Origin: Blastocatellia bacterium
Lineage (GTDB): Bacteria > Acidobacteriota > Blastocatellia > Chloracidobacteriales > Chloracidobacteriaceae
Assembly: GCA_019695185.1 (NCBI GenBank)
Contig: JAIBAN010000041.1
Span: 1-64,000, forward strand
DNA length: 64,000 bases
Direction of reading: 5' to 3'
Shown: piece after piece, positions 9,341 to 16,629 of the stretch
Position numbering within the stretch: the stretch's first letter is position 1
Layout: each line of letters opens with the position of its first letter
Notes under the pieces: model-generated
Told to the model about the DNA's origin: nothing
Databases searched by the model: none
The model's input: the letters and a program-made list of their open reading frames with translations, nothing else
Made by a program: the position numbers and the translations under genes

Positions 9341-9823
9341 ATGAAACAAGCGTTTTGGCTGGCCTGTTGTCTGTTCGTTCTGACCGGTTTTTCCATCAGT
9401 AACCCTGCTTCTGTTTGTGCTGCTACGCGAATGGATCCATCCACAACCCTTCATGCCAGTCTCACTGATGATGATTGGCAGGACGAGGTAAAACCACTTT
9501 TTTTGCAGTTTACGGCAGCCATCAAGTCAGGGGTAGCCGAATTGGGCAAGGCGGAATCAGCCAAGGAAGCAGCGGCGGCCTTTCGTAAAATGACCAAAGA
9601 AGCCGGGCCTCCTGCTGCCAAACTGACTGAGATGGAAAAAGTACATCCTGAAATCAAAGACAAGGAAAAAATGAAAGGGATTGTGGGAGCCGACACCTAT
9701 GCCGAATTGGACAAGGCAATGGAAGCCCTTTTTGATGTAGGGGGAAAAGCTGAGGACAAGTTCAAGGATGATGCTGACTTTATGGCAGCATACAAGGAAT
9801 TTACCAAAATCCTGAGTAACTGA
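9341..9823 (+). CDS. Small secreted helical protein of unknown function
   Basis: 160 residues. ATG 9341 is chosen because AAGGAG (9328-9333) lies seven bases upstream and a signal peptide follows (MKQAFWLACCLFVLTGFSIS, cleaved near VCAA). The mature part is rich in Lys, Glu and Ala, has no Cys, and is likely to be an all-helical periplasmic domain, with acidic stretches such as DDDW and FKDDADF. I do not recognise a family. It stands alone between the DUF4190 pair and a repeat element, followed by a gene on the opposite strand. Confidence 0.8.
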   Translation: MKQAFWLACCLFVLTGFSISNPASVCAATRMDPSTTLHASLTDDDWQDEVKPLFLQFTAAIKSGVAELGKAESAKEAAAAFRKMTKEAGPPAAKLTEMEKVHPEIKDKEKMKGIVGADTYAELDKAMEALFDVGGKAEDKFKDDADFMAAYKEFTKILSN

Positions 9824-9846
9824 AAAATCCGGTTTGGGACAAATCT

Positions 9847-9957
9847 GGGAGGCTGGGGAGGCAAACCCCTGACAGGGTGACAGGGTGACAGGGTGACAGG
9901 GTGACAGGAATTTCTCGACTCCCCAGACTCCCAAAACTCCCAAGGCTTCCAAGACTG
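9847..9957. repeat. 8-nt tandem array (GACAGGGT) beside a CTCCCAA-type array
   Basis: The left part (9870-9908) is about five copies of GACAGGGT. The right part (9919-9957) is a degenerate array of ACTCCCAA-like units. A partial complement of the right part (GGGAGGCTGGGGAGG) lies at 9847-9862. It fills the gap between two convergent genes. Confidence 0.8.
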
Positions 9958-9961
9958 TCCG

Positions 9962-11377
9962 TTACAGCATATACCCCAAATCCGCCAACTGTTTCCGGAG
10001 CAGTTCGGTTTCAGATTCGGTCAGGTGGCGGTCATTGTCCCGCAGGCGCACGCCGGGGTCTATTTGAGCCAGTTCAGCAGTCAGAGCACGAACGACTTCC
10101 GGGTTTTGCTCGGCCACATTGCACATTTCCCCTGGGTCCTTCCGCAAATCGTATAATTCGACAAACGACTCACGGTGTAAAATGTCCTGCATGCCCGCCA
10201 GCCGGACTTCATCCTTGAGTGGCCATTGCATCTTGGTGCGGATTCGTTTTTCAAACAGGTCTATTTCCCGTTGGGTGCATTCATTGAAAATAAGTTTCCA
10301 GTCTCGCGTGCGAACGCCCCGCAAAAACGGTCGGTCGGCTTCATAGTCGTAGGTGAAGCAACAAAAGAAGGCTGGGAGTTCGGGCAGGCTTTCTCCATTC
10401 AAAAACGGCACCAACGAGCGACCGTCAGAAGGTTCCCGCCCGGTTTCGGAGACAGCCGGAACGCCAAGTAACCCAAGTATGGTGGGAACGATGTCAATCG
10501 TGCGGACCACATCCGAAACGGTTCGCCCTCCCTGGAGTGAGCGCGGGTGGTGGAAAATCAACGGGACCCGAATGACCTCTTCCAAACCACCATTGACGGC
10601 TCCGTGCATCGGCACCCGGCGGTTGAGTCCTTCGCCATGGTCGGCGGTCAGAACAATCAAGGTGTCGTCCAACTGTCCGGTTTGCTCCAGCACTTTCAAC
10701 AAGTTGGCAATCTGGGCATCCACCCGGTTGGCGTTTTCCACATAAGTGGTGCGCACCTGCTGCCAATCATTGGTCGCCCAGGCATCCGCCAGTTGCCGGT
10801 CAAAATCCTCCGGGGTCGTGCCATAAGGCCAATGGACGTTGAAGGTGTGAAAAAAGAGGTACCAGGGTCGTTTGGCACGGGCAAACTTCCGAATGGTTTC
10901 CTCTTGCAGTTCAGCGGCAAAAACCGATTGTTTGTATCCCCGGCGCAGCCCTGTGTGTTTGCTTTCGAACATGGCTCCTTCACCCAGGGCCCGCCCGGCA
11001 TTTTGCAGCGTCAGAAAGTGATGGCGGTCCAGAATTTCAGCTATGGGCCGGACCTGCTTGCTCATGGGTGATTCAAACTGGTGAAAAACCCGGTGTTTAG
11101 GCCAGTAGGTTCCGGTAAACATCGCCGCGTGCGAAGGCGTGGTCAGCGGACAGGCGGAAATGCAGTGCGAGAACCGCACCCCTTCGGCAGCCAGCCGGTC
11201 AATGGCCGGGGTCCGTACCAAGTCGGCTTGTTTTCCCAGAAAAGAACGGCGTTGTTCGGCACTGATGGCATCATGGCGCAGCGTATCCAGGCTGATTAAC
11301 ACGACATTGCGCGGAGCCTGGGCAGGCGCTTCAAAGGTTGGTTGGGTTTTGGTCAGACGACGCAGAATTTCAAACAT
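9962..11377 (-). CDS. Sulfatase-like hydrolase of the alkaline phosphatase superfamily
   Basis: 471 residues from ATG 11377. A longer frame from 11440 would read through a repeat array, so the internal start before MFEILRRL is preferred. The N-terminal metal motif is VVLISLDTLRHD. The nucleophile region reads TTPSHAAMFTG, and later metal ligands are in LTADHGEGL and MHGAVNGG. Classical sulfatases have Cys or Ser (converted to formylglycine) in C/S-x-P-x-R. Here the position is Thr and Arg is replaced by His, so a formylglycine sulfatase is unlikely. A Thr nucleophile is found in phosphodiesterases and phosphoethanolamine transferases of this superfamily. No signal peptide is seen, so it is probably cytoplasmic. 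The substrate is unknown. Confidence 0.85.
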   Translation of the reverse strand: MFEILRRLTKTQPTFEAPAQAPRNVVLISLDTLRHDAISAEQRRSFLGKQADLVRTPAIDRLAAEGVRFSHCISACPLTTPSHAAMFTGTYWPKHRVFHQFESPMSKQVRPIAEILDRHHFLTLQNAGRALGEGAMFESKHTGLRRGYKQSVFAAELQEETIRKFARAKRPWYLFFHTFNVHWPYGTTPEDFDRQLADAWATNDWQQVRTTYVENANRVDAQIANLLKVLEQTGQLDDTLIVLTADHGEGLNRRVPMHGAVNGGLEEVIRVPLIFHHPRSLQGGRTVSDVVRTIDIVPTILGLLGVPAVSETGREPSDGRSLVPFLNGESLPELPAFFCCFTYDYEADRPFLRGVRTRDWKLIFNECTQREIDLFEKRIRTKMQWPLKDEVRLAGMQDILHRESFVELYDLRKDPGEMCNVAEQNPEVVRALTAELAQIDPGVRLRDNDRHLTESETELLRKQLADLGYML

Positions 11378-11387
11378 ATCCAATGTG

Positions 11388-11536
11388 CAGAACTGAGGAC
11401 TGCGGACTGCGAATGGTGATTCAATTTTGACCCCCATCACTTGAAAGGGCCTGGTCTGATGGTAAACACCAAAAAATAAAAGCTCAGAACTCGACTGTCT
11501 GGTATTACTTTCACAGTCCTCAGTCCTCGGTTCTTG
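11388..11536. repeat. Inverted pair of GGACTGA-type heptamer arrays
   Basis: The left arm (11388-11413) holds degenerate units AACTGAGGACTGCGGACTGC. The right arm (11514-11536) is CAGTCCTCAGTCCTC. The 100-nt spacer is unrelated. It lies between two minus-strand genes. Confidence 0.75.
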
Positions 11537-11547
11537 TTATTCCCTTC

Positions 11548-12183
11548 TCAATCCCGAAATAAAGCCGGCGGTGTAATGAAATAGCGGGCGGAAAACCGCC
11601 CGGCCCGGAGTTCCTCCAGGAATTCGGCCTCGTTGGTGATAGGGCGTTCAAACGCAGTAACGCAACTTCCGACCTGAGCCAACGTAGCTGCTTCGCTTCC
11701 GCCAATGGTCTTGAGTCCTGCTCCGCAGGCAAAATCACAGGCTTGCTGATTATGAAGGCGTGAACATTGCCCATTCAAACCTTCAATCACAAAGATTCCG
11801 GGCAATGTGGCGATTTTATCACCCAGGCTACGCCGGTCGGGGTCAAACGGATGGGCCGGAATACAAACGGCCCCGTGCTCACCGGTATATTCCAACAACC
11901 GGAGCATCGGCAACCCTTTTTTTCCTTCCAAGCCAAGGGCTTCCTTTTCCGGAAGTCCAAAAATCAGGACGCCACCCCAATCGGTTTCAATTTCCAGCCC
12001 CCGAATTACGCATAAACCCGTTCCTTCGGCAAACTCACTGCACACAGCCGAAGCCGCATAATGATTGTGCTCGACCACCCCAATGCCACCCAGTCCCAAA
12101 TCAAGGGCCTGGTCAATCAATTCTTCGGGTGCAAGCAAGGAATTTCCGGAAAGGACGGTGGAGAGATGAAGGTCAAAAAGCAT
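11548..12183 (-). CDS. PHP-domain protein with incomplete metal-site motifs
   Basis: 211 residues. The frame follows the PHP phosphoesterase order: DLHLST at the N-terminus where DxHxH is usual, VVEHNHY where TDHN is usual, a conserved E in GLEIE, PAHPF, and GGSEA where GSDAH is usual. The second His of the first motif and the Asp/His of the last are missing, so the metal site is reduced or altered. PHP domains hydrolyse phosphoesters, and a shortened site may mean a different metal number or a non-catalytic role. The ATG directly abuts a repeat array, so no Shine-Dalgarno can be seen. Confidence 0.78.
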   Translation of the reverse strand: MLFDLHLSTVLSGNSLLAPEELIDQALDLGLGGIGVVEHNHYAASAVCSEFAEGTGLCVIRGLEIETDWGGVLIFGLPEKEALGLEGKKGLPMLRLLEYTGEHGAVCIPAHPFDPDRRSLGDKIATLPGIFVIEGLNGQCSRLHNQQACDFACGAGLKTIGGSEAATLAQVGSCVTAFERPITNEAEFLEELRAGRFSARYFITPPALFRD

Positions 12184-12320
12184 AGGGTTCAGGGTTCAGG
12201 GTTCAGGGTTCAGAGTCCAGGATTCAGGATTTTCGAATACCGAAAATTTGAAAGTCCGATACAGGTTTCAAAACTCAAAACTCAAAACTCAACGAAAAGA
12301 CCCTGAACCCTGAACCCTGG
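12184..12320. repeat. Inverted CAGGGTT arrays with an inner CAAAACT array
   Basis: The left arm (12184-12230) is about five units of CAGGGTT. The right arm (12297-12320) is about three units of AACCCTG. The spacer contains an inner heptamer array (CAAAACT, 12268-12292) and a TTTCGAATACCGAAAATTTG stretch. The spacer read on the other strand matches most of the spacer at 15797-15942. Confidence 0.9.
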
Positions 12321-12323
12321 TTG

Positions 12324-12749
12324 TTAAACCATTTCTTTCAAGAGTTTCCAATAATGGTGGTATTTCTCGACGCGGCGCAAATCGCGTTCGGTGAGATTTT
12401 TAATGCGACGAAAATCCATGTTGTCTTCAATATCGGCCAGTTTGACCCGCATGGCGATGTGATTGGAACGAATCCGCTCAATGAATTCGCTATAAGGCTC
12501 ATCCGGGCGATGGGAAAGACAATCCACCGCCGCCACCACTTCTTCGGAAAAACCTTCGGCCTGGAGTTGTTCCAAGGTCCAGGGAGTATCCTCAATCACG
12601 TCATGCAACACCGCGGCCATCATTTCGACCTCGGTGTTCATGCGGAGCATCATTCGAATCGGGTGCAACACGTAGGGAGCACCAGCTTTGTCTCGTTGCT
12701 CCTGGTGGGCGGTGGCAGCAATGGCAATGGCACGGGCAAGGTTGGACAC
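12324..12749 (-). CDS. HD-domain hydrolase, SpoT/MESH1-like
   Basis: 141 residues from a GTG start with AGAGG five bases upstream. The motifs are those of the (p)ppGpp hydrolase half of RelA/SpoT and of the single-domain MESH1 proteins: R-x-K-A-G-x-P-Y-V-L-H-P near residue 19, the HD pair plus ED in AVLHDVIEDT near residue 47, and VKLADIEDN near residue 103. There is no synthetase, TGS or ACT domain, so it is a small stand-alone hydrolase. Alarmone hydrolysis is plausible from family knowledge but other nucleotide substrates are possible. Repeat arrays flank it on both sides. Confidence 0.82.
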   Translation of the reverse strand: MSNLARAIAIAATAHQEQRDKAGAPYVLHPIRMMLRMNTEVEMMAAVLHDVIEDTPWTLEQLQAEGFSEEVVAAVDCLSHRPDEPYSEFIERIRSNHIAMRVKLADIEDNMDFRRIKNLTERDLRRVEKYHHYWKLLKEMV

Positions 12750-12763
12750 AAAGACCTCTTTTG

Positions 12764-12923
12764 TTCAGAGTTCCGCCTTCAGGCGGCGGTTTTGAGTTCC
12801 GCCTTCAGGCGGCAGTTTGGAAAACAAACTTCAGGTTGTTTTCTTAAAATCATCAGAAGGTAACAAGTCCAGCCGCGTAAACGCGGAACTCAGAACTGCC
12901 GCCTGAAGGCGGAACTCAAAACC
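12764..12923. repeat. Inverted copies of the CCGCCTGAAGGCGG palindrome unit
   Basis: Two left units read GAGTTCCGCCTTCAGGCGGC. The right side has CGCGTAAACGCGGAACTC and GCCGCCTGAAGGCGGAACTC in the complementary sense. Each unit contains its own palindrome, and the two sides also pair with each other. It ends at the stop codon of the next gene. Confidence 0.9.
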
Positions 12924-13688
12924 TTACTTTTGGAGCAGAACGTCGCTCATGGCGGTGTGAAGCAACCCGTTGGTCGCCAGAATTTCAGGAATGTAGTTGT
13001 CAAACGGGCTGCCGTCAAACTTGGTCACCTGTCCCCCGGCTTCCGTTACAATCAGACTTCCTGCGGCCATGTCCCAGGCAGATAAATTGAGTTCCCAAAA
13101 CCCGTCAAACCGCCCGGCAGCCACATAACACAAGTCAATGGCGGCAGAACCATCACGGCGCACGGCCTGGGCCACATCCAGAAAGCGGCTGAAATGATTG
13201 AGGTTTTTCTGCGGTGAAGTCCGCACGTTATAAGGGAATCCGGTACAAAGCAAAGCCCGCTCCAGCGAAGGAATGGTCGAAACCTGGATCGCGCGTTCGT
13301 TCAATGTCGCGCCCTGGCCGCGTTCGGCAGCAAAAAGTTCATCCCGCGTTGGGTCGTATATCGCTCCGACAATAACGGTGCCCTCATGTTCCAGGGCAAC
13401 TGAAACACAAAAACAAGGGTATCCGTGGGCATAATTGGTGGTCCCGTCAAGCGGGTCCACAATCCACCGGTAAGCGGAGGTCTGTTCGCTCAACCCGCCT
13501 TCCTCACCCAAAATCTGGTGCTTGGGAAAACGGTTGTTGATTTGCTCGCGGATGAATTTTTCCGACAGCAAATCCACTTCCGTCACGAGGTCAATCTGCC
13601 CCTTGTGACGAACATCAAGCTGGCGTCCCATGTGTTCGCGGAGAATCCTTCCGGCATCACGGGCGAGTTGTTTGGCAAAGTTCAGCAT
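12924..13688 (-). CDS. suhB: Inositol monophosphatase family protein
   Basis: 254 residues, the usual length for the family. The metal- and substrate-binding motifs are complete: DLVTEVDLLSE, GEEGG near residue 62, the hallmark DPLDGTTNYAHG near residue 79, and the C-terminal LSAWDMAAGSLIVTEAGG. These enzymes remove phosphate from inositol monophosphate or related sugars in a Mg-dependent reaction; SuhB homologues can also act in rRNA transcription. The exact substrate is not determined by sequence. It starts at an ATG with only a weak purine run upstream, next to a repeat array. Confidence 0.92.
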   Translation of the reverse strand: MLNFAKQLARDAGRILREHMGRQLDVRHKGQIDLVTEVDLLSEKFIREQINNRFPKHQILGEEGGLSEQTSAYRWIVDPLDGTTNYAHGYPCFCVSVALEHEGTVIVGAIYDPTRDELFAAERGQGATLNERAIQVSTIPSLERALLCTGFPYNVRTSPQKNLNHFSRFLDVAQAVRRDGSAAIDLCYVAAGRFDGFWELNLSAWDMAAGSLIVTEAGGQVTKFDGSPFDNYIPEILATNGLLHTAMSDVLLQK

Positions 13689-13693
13689 CTTTT

Positions 13694-13841
13694 TCAGGGT
13701 TCAGAGTTCAGAGTTCAGAGTTCGGGGTTCGGGGTTCGGGGTTTTCGAATATCAGCAGATTTGAAGCTCTGGATGGGGCTTTCATTGTCAATTGTCCATT
13801 GTCAATTATCCATTCAAAAGACCCTGAACCCTGAACCCTGG
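13694..13841. repeat. Inverted CAGGGTT-type arrays with an inner TGTCAAT array
   Basis: The left arm (13694-13742) drifts from CAGGGTT through CAGAGTT to CGGGGTT units. The right arm (13822-13841) is ACCCTGA-type. The spacer starts with TTTTCGAATATCAGCAGATT and holds a degenerate ATTGTCA/ATTGTCC heptamer array. Its two ends match the element at 12184-12320 while the inner array differs. Confidence 0.88.
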
Positions 13842-13843
13842 TT

Positions 13844-15685
13844 TTAATGCGTTTCCGTCATGTCCATCAAAAAATCAAGTGCCGTGGTCGGCATCTGCTG
13901 GGTTTGCAGGTAATGTTGCTCAATTTCCTCAATCCGGAACCGGTCCAGGCCGCTGTTTTCCAGAAAATCCTCACGCAGCCGCCGGTCCCGCGACGACAGG
14001 ATTTGCGGCAGCAATTCGTTCAGATAGAGACATTCCTCGCGGATGGTCAACAAAACCGAATTGAAGAGTTCCTCCGGGATGTTTTCCGTAATGACGCCAT
14101 CCTGCAACATCTGCCGGTTAACCGTGTTCCGCAGGAACACATGTTCGGATTTATCGAGCGGGTTTTTATAAATATCACGCACCAACCGCCGGACGTGTCC
14201 ATCAATCGTGCGCCGTAAATAAAGCTGTTGATTGACGACGGCAATGGCCTCAATCACTGGTTTCGGATTGCCCTCGCCATGCACGATTTCCTTGATTCCG
14301 TGGGAAAGTGCCTCCAGGCGCTGTCGTCCGTAAGCATTAAGGTAGCGATTGTTTTTGATAGGCTCGAAAAACAATTCGGTAAAGAGATTTTCCCTGATAT
14401 TTTCAAAAATGACCTGATTGCGGGCCAGGGTATACAACCGCTCTTCGGTCAATTCAAAGTCATCAATGAAAGCCACCCCGTTGATAATCGCGCTCAAGGT
14501 GTCAAAGCGGTCAAAGTTGGCAATGACCCCATGAAATGCCTCAATGGCCGCTTCGTTGGAAGTCTGAAACTGCCAGCCTTCGGAATCACGGGTCAGTTCA
14601 GCCAGCGCGTTTTCAAACTGCAACGAGCGGTTTTCCACCGCCTGCCGTTTGTAGTGCATCAACCTGACAAGCAAATCGGGAGTCGCATCCGGGGCACCAT
14701 CCACAAAAAACGACTGGAGAATCCGGCGCACCTCCCGCACATATTCGGGTTCGACCTTCGGCTGGTCGGATTGTTTGTGCAGGAGCATCTTGTCCAGTTG
14801 GTCAAAAATGCGTGGTGGCAGCATCCGCCGGGCACCGAGTGCCCGCAGGCGGGTCAATTTGGGGAGGGTCATTTTGTCGGAAAGATTGTGCGTGTAATGA
14901 GCCACCAGAATTTCTTCATACTGTGAAATAATTCCGGCGCTTTCGCCAAACTCACTGGCCACACTGATTTCAATCCGCTCCTGTTGCGACCAACTGATAC
15001 CCCGCTGTTTGGCTTCCTGGTCAAGCCGACTGCGGTCCGAGGCTTTCAGCGGTTTGCCTGTCCGGTGCAAATCACGAAACAATGTGGCGTAGGAATTGGC
15101 CGCCAAATCGGTCAGCCGGACCAGAAACAGGCTCCATTTGGGAATCCCCAACTCAGCATAGAGTTCCTTGGCCAGTTTCGCCCCAGTCGCCTCGGTCGTC
15201 AGGTCATAGCGTTTCAAAAACTTCCCGGCCAGCCGCAGAATCATTTCCTGCGCTCCCCGCACTCCCCCCTGAACGTCGCCCGAAATGAAGAAAAAATAAT
15301 TGGTCAGGACGTGACCTTCGCGGAAAATCCGTTCATAAGACTCTGCCCCGTCGGCTTCGCCGGTAAAACCCAACCGGCCTTCCATATCGCCAATCCGCGC
15401 GCCGTACATGACCAGGCGGTTGCAGACATCGCGCTTGAGCAAGTCTTTGAGGGGGCGTTCAACCCCATACATGTAGGGACAAAACGAACCTCCCGTCCCC
15501 CGGTGTGCCAGTCGGTTGTCATGCAGGCAGATTTCATTTCCACCGGAGAAAAAGCGGTCACGTGGGAATTCCTGTTCGGTGTCGTACTCGTAAAAAAACC
15601 GCACATTCAGGTTTGTTCCGATCACCGTTGTGTAAAACTCATAACGATCACCGACCGTCCCGTGCAGACAAATGTCGTGAATCAC
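13844..15685 (-). CDS. Large conserved-looking protein of unknown function
   Basis: 613 residues from a GTG start with a good GAGGTGA sequence seven bases upstream; no competing ATG nearby. No signal peptide or membrane segment is obvious. The N-terminal 150 residues are rich in aromatic residues (YEFYTT, NLNVRFFYEYD, NYFFFISGD); the rest is mostly helical and charged. It looks cytoplasmic. From memory it may belong to an uncharacterised family found in deltaproteobacteria and Acidobacteria (possibly TIGR04442), which I cannot verify here. No nucleotide-binding or catalytic motif is evident. It lies in a run of minus-strand genes separated by repeat elements, so its neighbours give little functional context. 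Confidence 0.75.
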   Translation of the reverse strand: MIHDICLHGTVGDRYEFYTTVIGTNLNVRFFYEYDTEQEFPRDRFFSGGNEICLHDNRLAHRGTGGSFCPYMYGVERPLKDLLKRDVCNRLVMYGARIGDMEGRLGFTGEADGAESYERIFREGHVLTNYFFFISGDVQGGVRGAQEMILRLAGKFLKRYDLTTEATGAKLAKELYAELGIPKWSLFLVRLTDLAANSYATLFRDLHRTGKPLKASDRSRLDQEAKQRGISWSQQERIEISVASEFGESAGIISQYEEILVAHYTHNLSDKMTLPKLTRLRALGARRMLPPRIFDQLDKMLLHKQSDQPKVEPEYVREVRRILQSFFVDGAPDATPDLLVRLMHYKRQAVENRSLQFENALAELTRDSEGWQFQTSNEAAIEAFHGVIANFDRFDTLSAIINGVAFIDDFELTEERLYTLARNQVIFENIRENLFTELFFEPIKNNRYLNAYGRQRLEALSHGIKEIVHGEGNPKPVIEAIAVVNQQLYLRRTIDGHVRRLVRDIYKNPLDKSEHVFLRNTVNRQMLQDGVITENIPEELFNSVLLTIREECLYLNELLPQILSSRDRRLREDFLENSGLDRFRIEEIEQHYLQTQQMPTTALDFLMDMTETH

Positions 15686-15796
15686 GCTTTCACCTCTGTT
15701 CTTTGTGGCTGTTGGCTGGGTGTGTACGTGCGATTGAATATAAGGAAGCCGCAGGAATGAATGCTGGTGGGTTTTAGCACGATGGGGCTTGGTGGG

Positions 15797-15942
15797 TCCA
15801 GGGTTCAGGGTTCAGGGTTCAGGGTTCAGGGTTCAGGGTCTTTCTGTTGAGTTTTGAGTTTTGAGTTTTGAAACCTGGATCAGACTTTCGAATTTTCGGG
15901 ATTCGAAAGCCCCGGACCCTGAACCCTGGACCCTGAACCCTG
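15797..15942. repeat. Inverted CAGGGTT arrays with an inner GAGTTTT array
   Basis: The left arm has six units of CAGGGTT (15799-15840). The right arm (15914-15942) has AACCCTG units with a one-base variant. The spacer has three GAGTTTT units, then AACCTGGATCAGACTTTCGA and a CGAATTTTCGGGATTCG palindrome. Read on the opposite strand it is the same element as 12184-12320 with scattered differences. Confidence 0.9.
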
Positions 15943-15945
15943 CTT

Positions 15946-16629
15946 TTAGGGCTGTTTTTCCAACGTCACGGCAATATTGCGGGCCTCGTTTTTTTGAACA
16001 TCCACATCCTGGATTTTGGTCACAAACCCTTTCATGGTAGCAGTAACCCGATAATTGGCGGCGGCTCCCGGCAGCCGGAAGGCAAATTCACCGCCGGTGC
16101 TGGTCACATATTCACCCACTTTCCCGGTTACCGCCTTTCCGTCTTTGGAAAGATTTTCAAGCACGATTTTGACTCCCGGCAACGAAAACCCTTTGCTGTC
16201 AAAAACCGCTCCCCGAATGATCGAAAGCGCCCGTTCAGGTTCCAGTTTGATCGGTTCCCGGATGACAGTGGTTTTCCCGGCAGTCACAAGGGGAAGGGTT
16301 GTCAGGCGCGAAGGCTCGTATTTCTCGGCGCTCACGCTGACCACATAGGTTCCCGGACGCAAGCCCGTCACCTGAAAAGCTCCATTTTCATTGGTGGTGA
16401 CTTCGGTTTCCTTGCCGGTGCCTTGGGATTTGGCTTTGACCACGGCCCCCACCACCGGTTTTCCGCCCTCGCGGGTAACGACCCGGCCCGAAATCGAGCC
16501 TTCGAATTCATCTGCTTTGGTCGGAACAGCCGCCAGCCCCAGGCTGACGACAAGCAACAGGATGCCCATAACTCCCAGCCGCACCGCGCGGCCTGAGGCA
16601 ACAAACAGGAAAGGCAAACAGTTTTTCAT
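15946..16629 (-). CDS. Secreted carboxypeptidase-regulatory-like domain protein
   Basis: 227 residues with a long signal peptide (hydrophobic stretch GILLLVVSLGLAAVPTKA). Two carboxypeptidase-regulatory-like beta-sandwich domains follow: residues about 47-125 (SGRVVTREGGKPVVGAVVKA...GLRPGTYVVSVSAEKYEPS) and about 137-225 (IRGAVFDSKGFSLPGVKIVL...ANYRVTATMKGF). Such domains are usually accessory modules in secreted or surface proteins and have no activity of their own. Its start overlaps the stop of the CapA-like gene by four bases (ATGA), so the two are translationally coupled and probably act together. Confidence 0.85.
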   Translation of the reverse strand: MKNCLPFLFVASGRAVRLGVMGILLLVVSLGLAAVPTKADEFEGSISGRVVTREGGKPVVGAVVKAKSQGTGKETEVTTNENGAFQVTGLRPGTYVVSVSAEKYEPSRLTTLPLVTAGKTTVIREPIKLEPERALSIIRGAVFDSKGFSLPGVKIVLENLSKDGKAVTGKVGEYVTSTGGEFAFRLPGAAANYRVTATMKGFVTKIQDVDVQKNEARNIAVTLEKQP

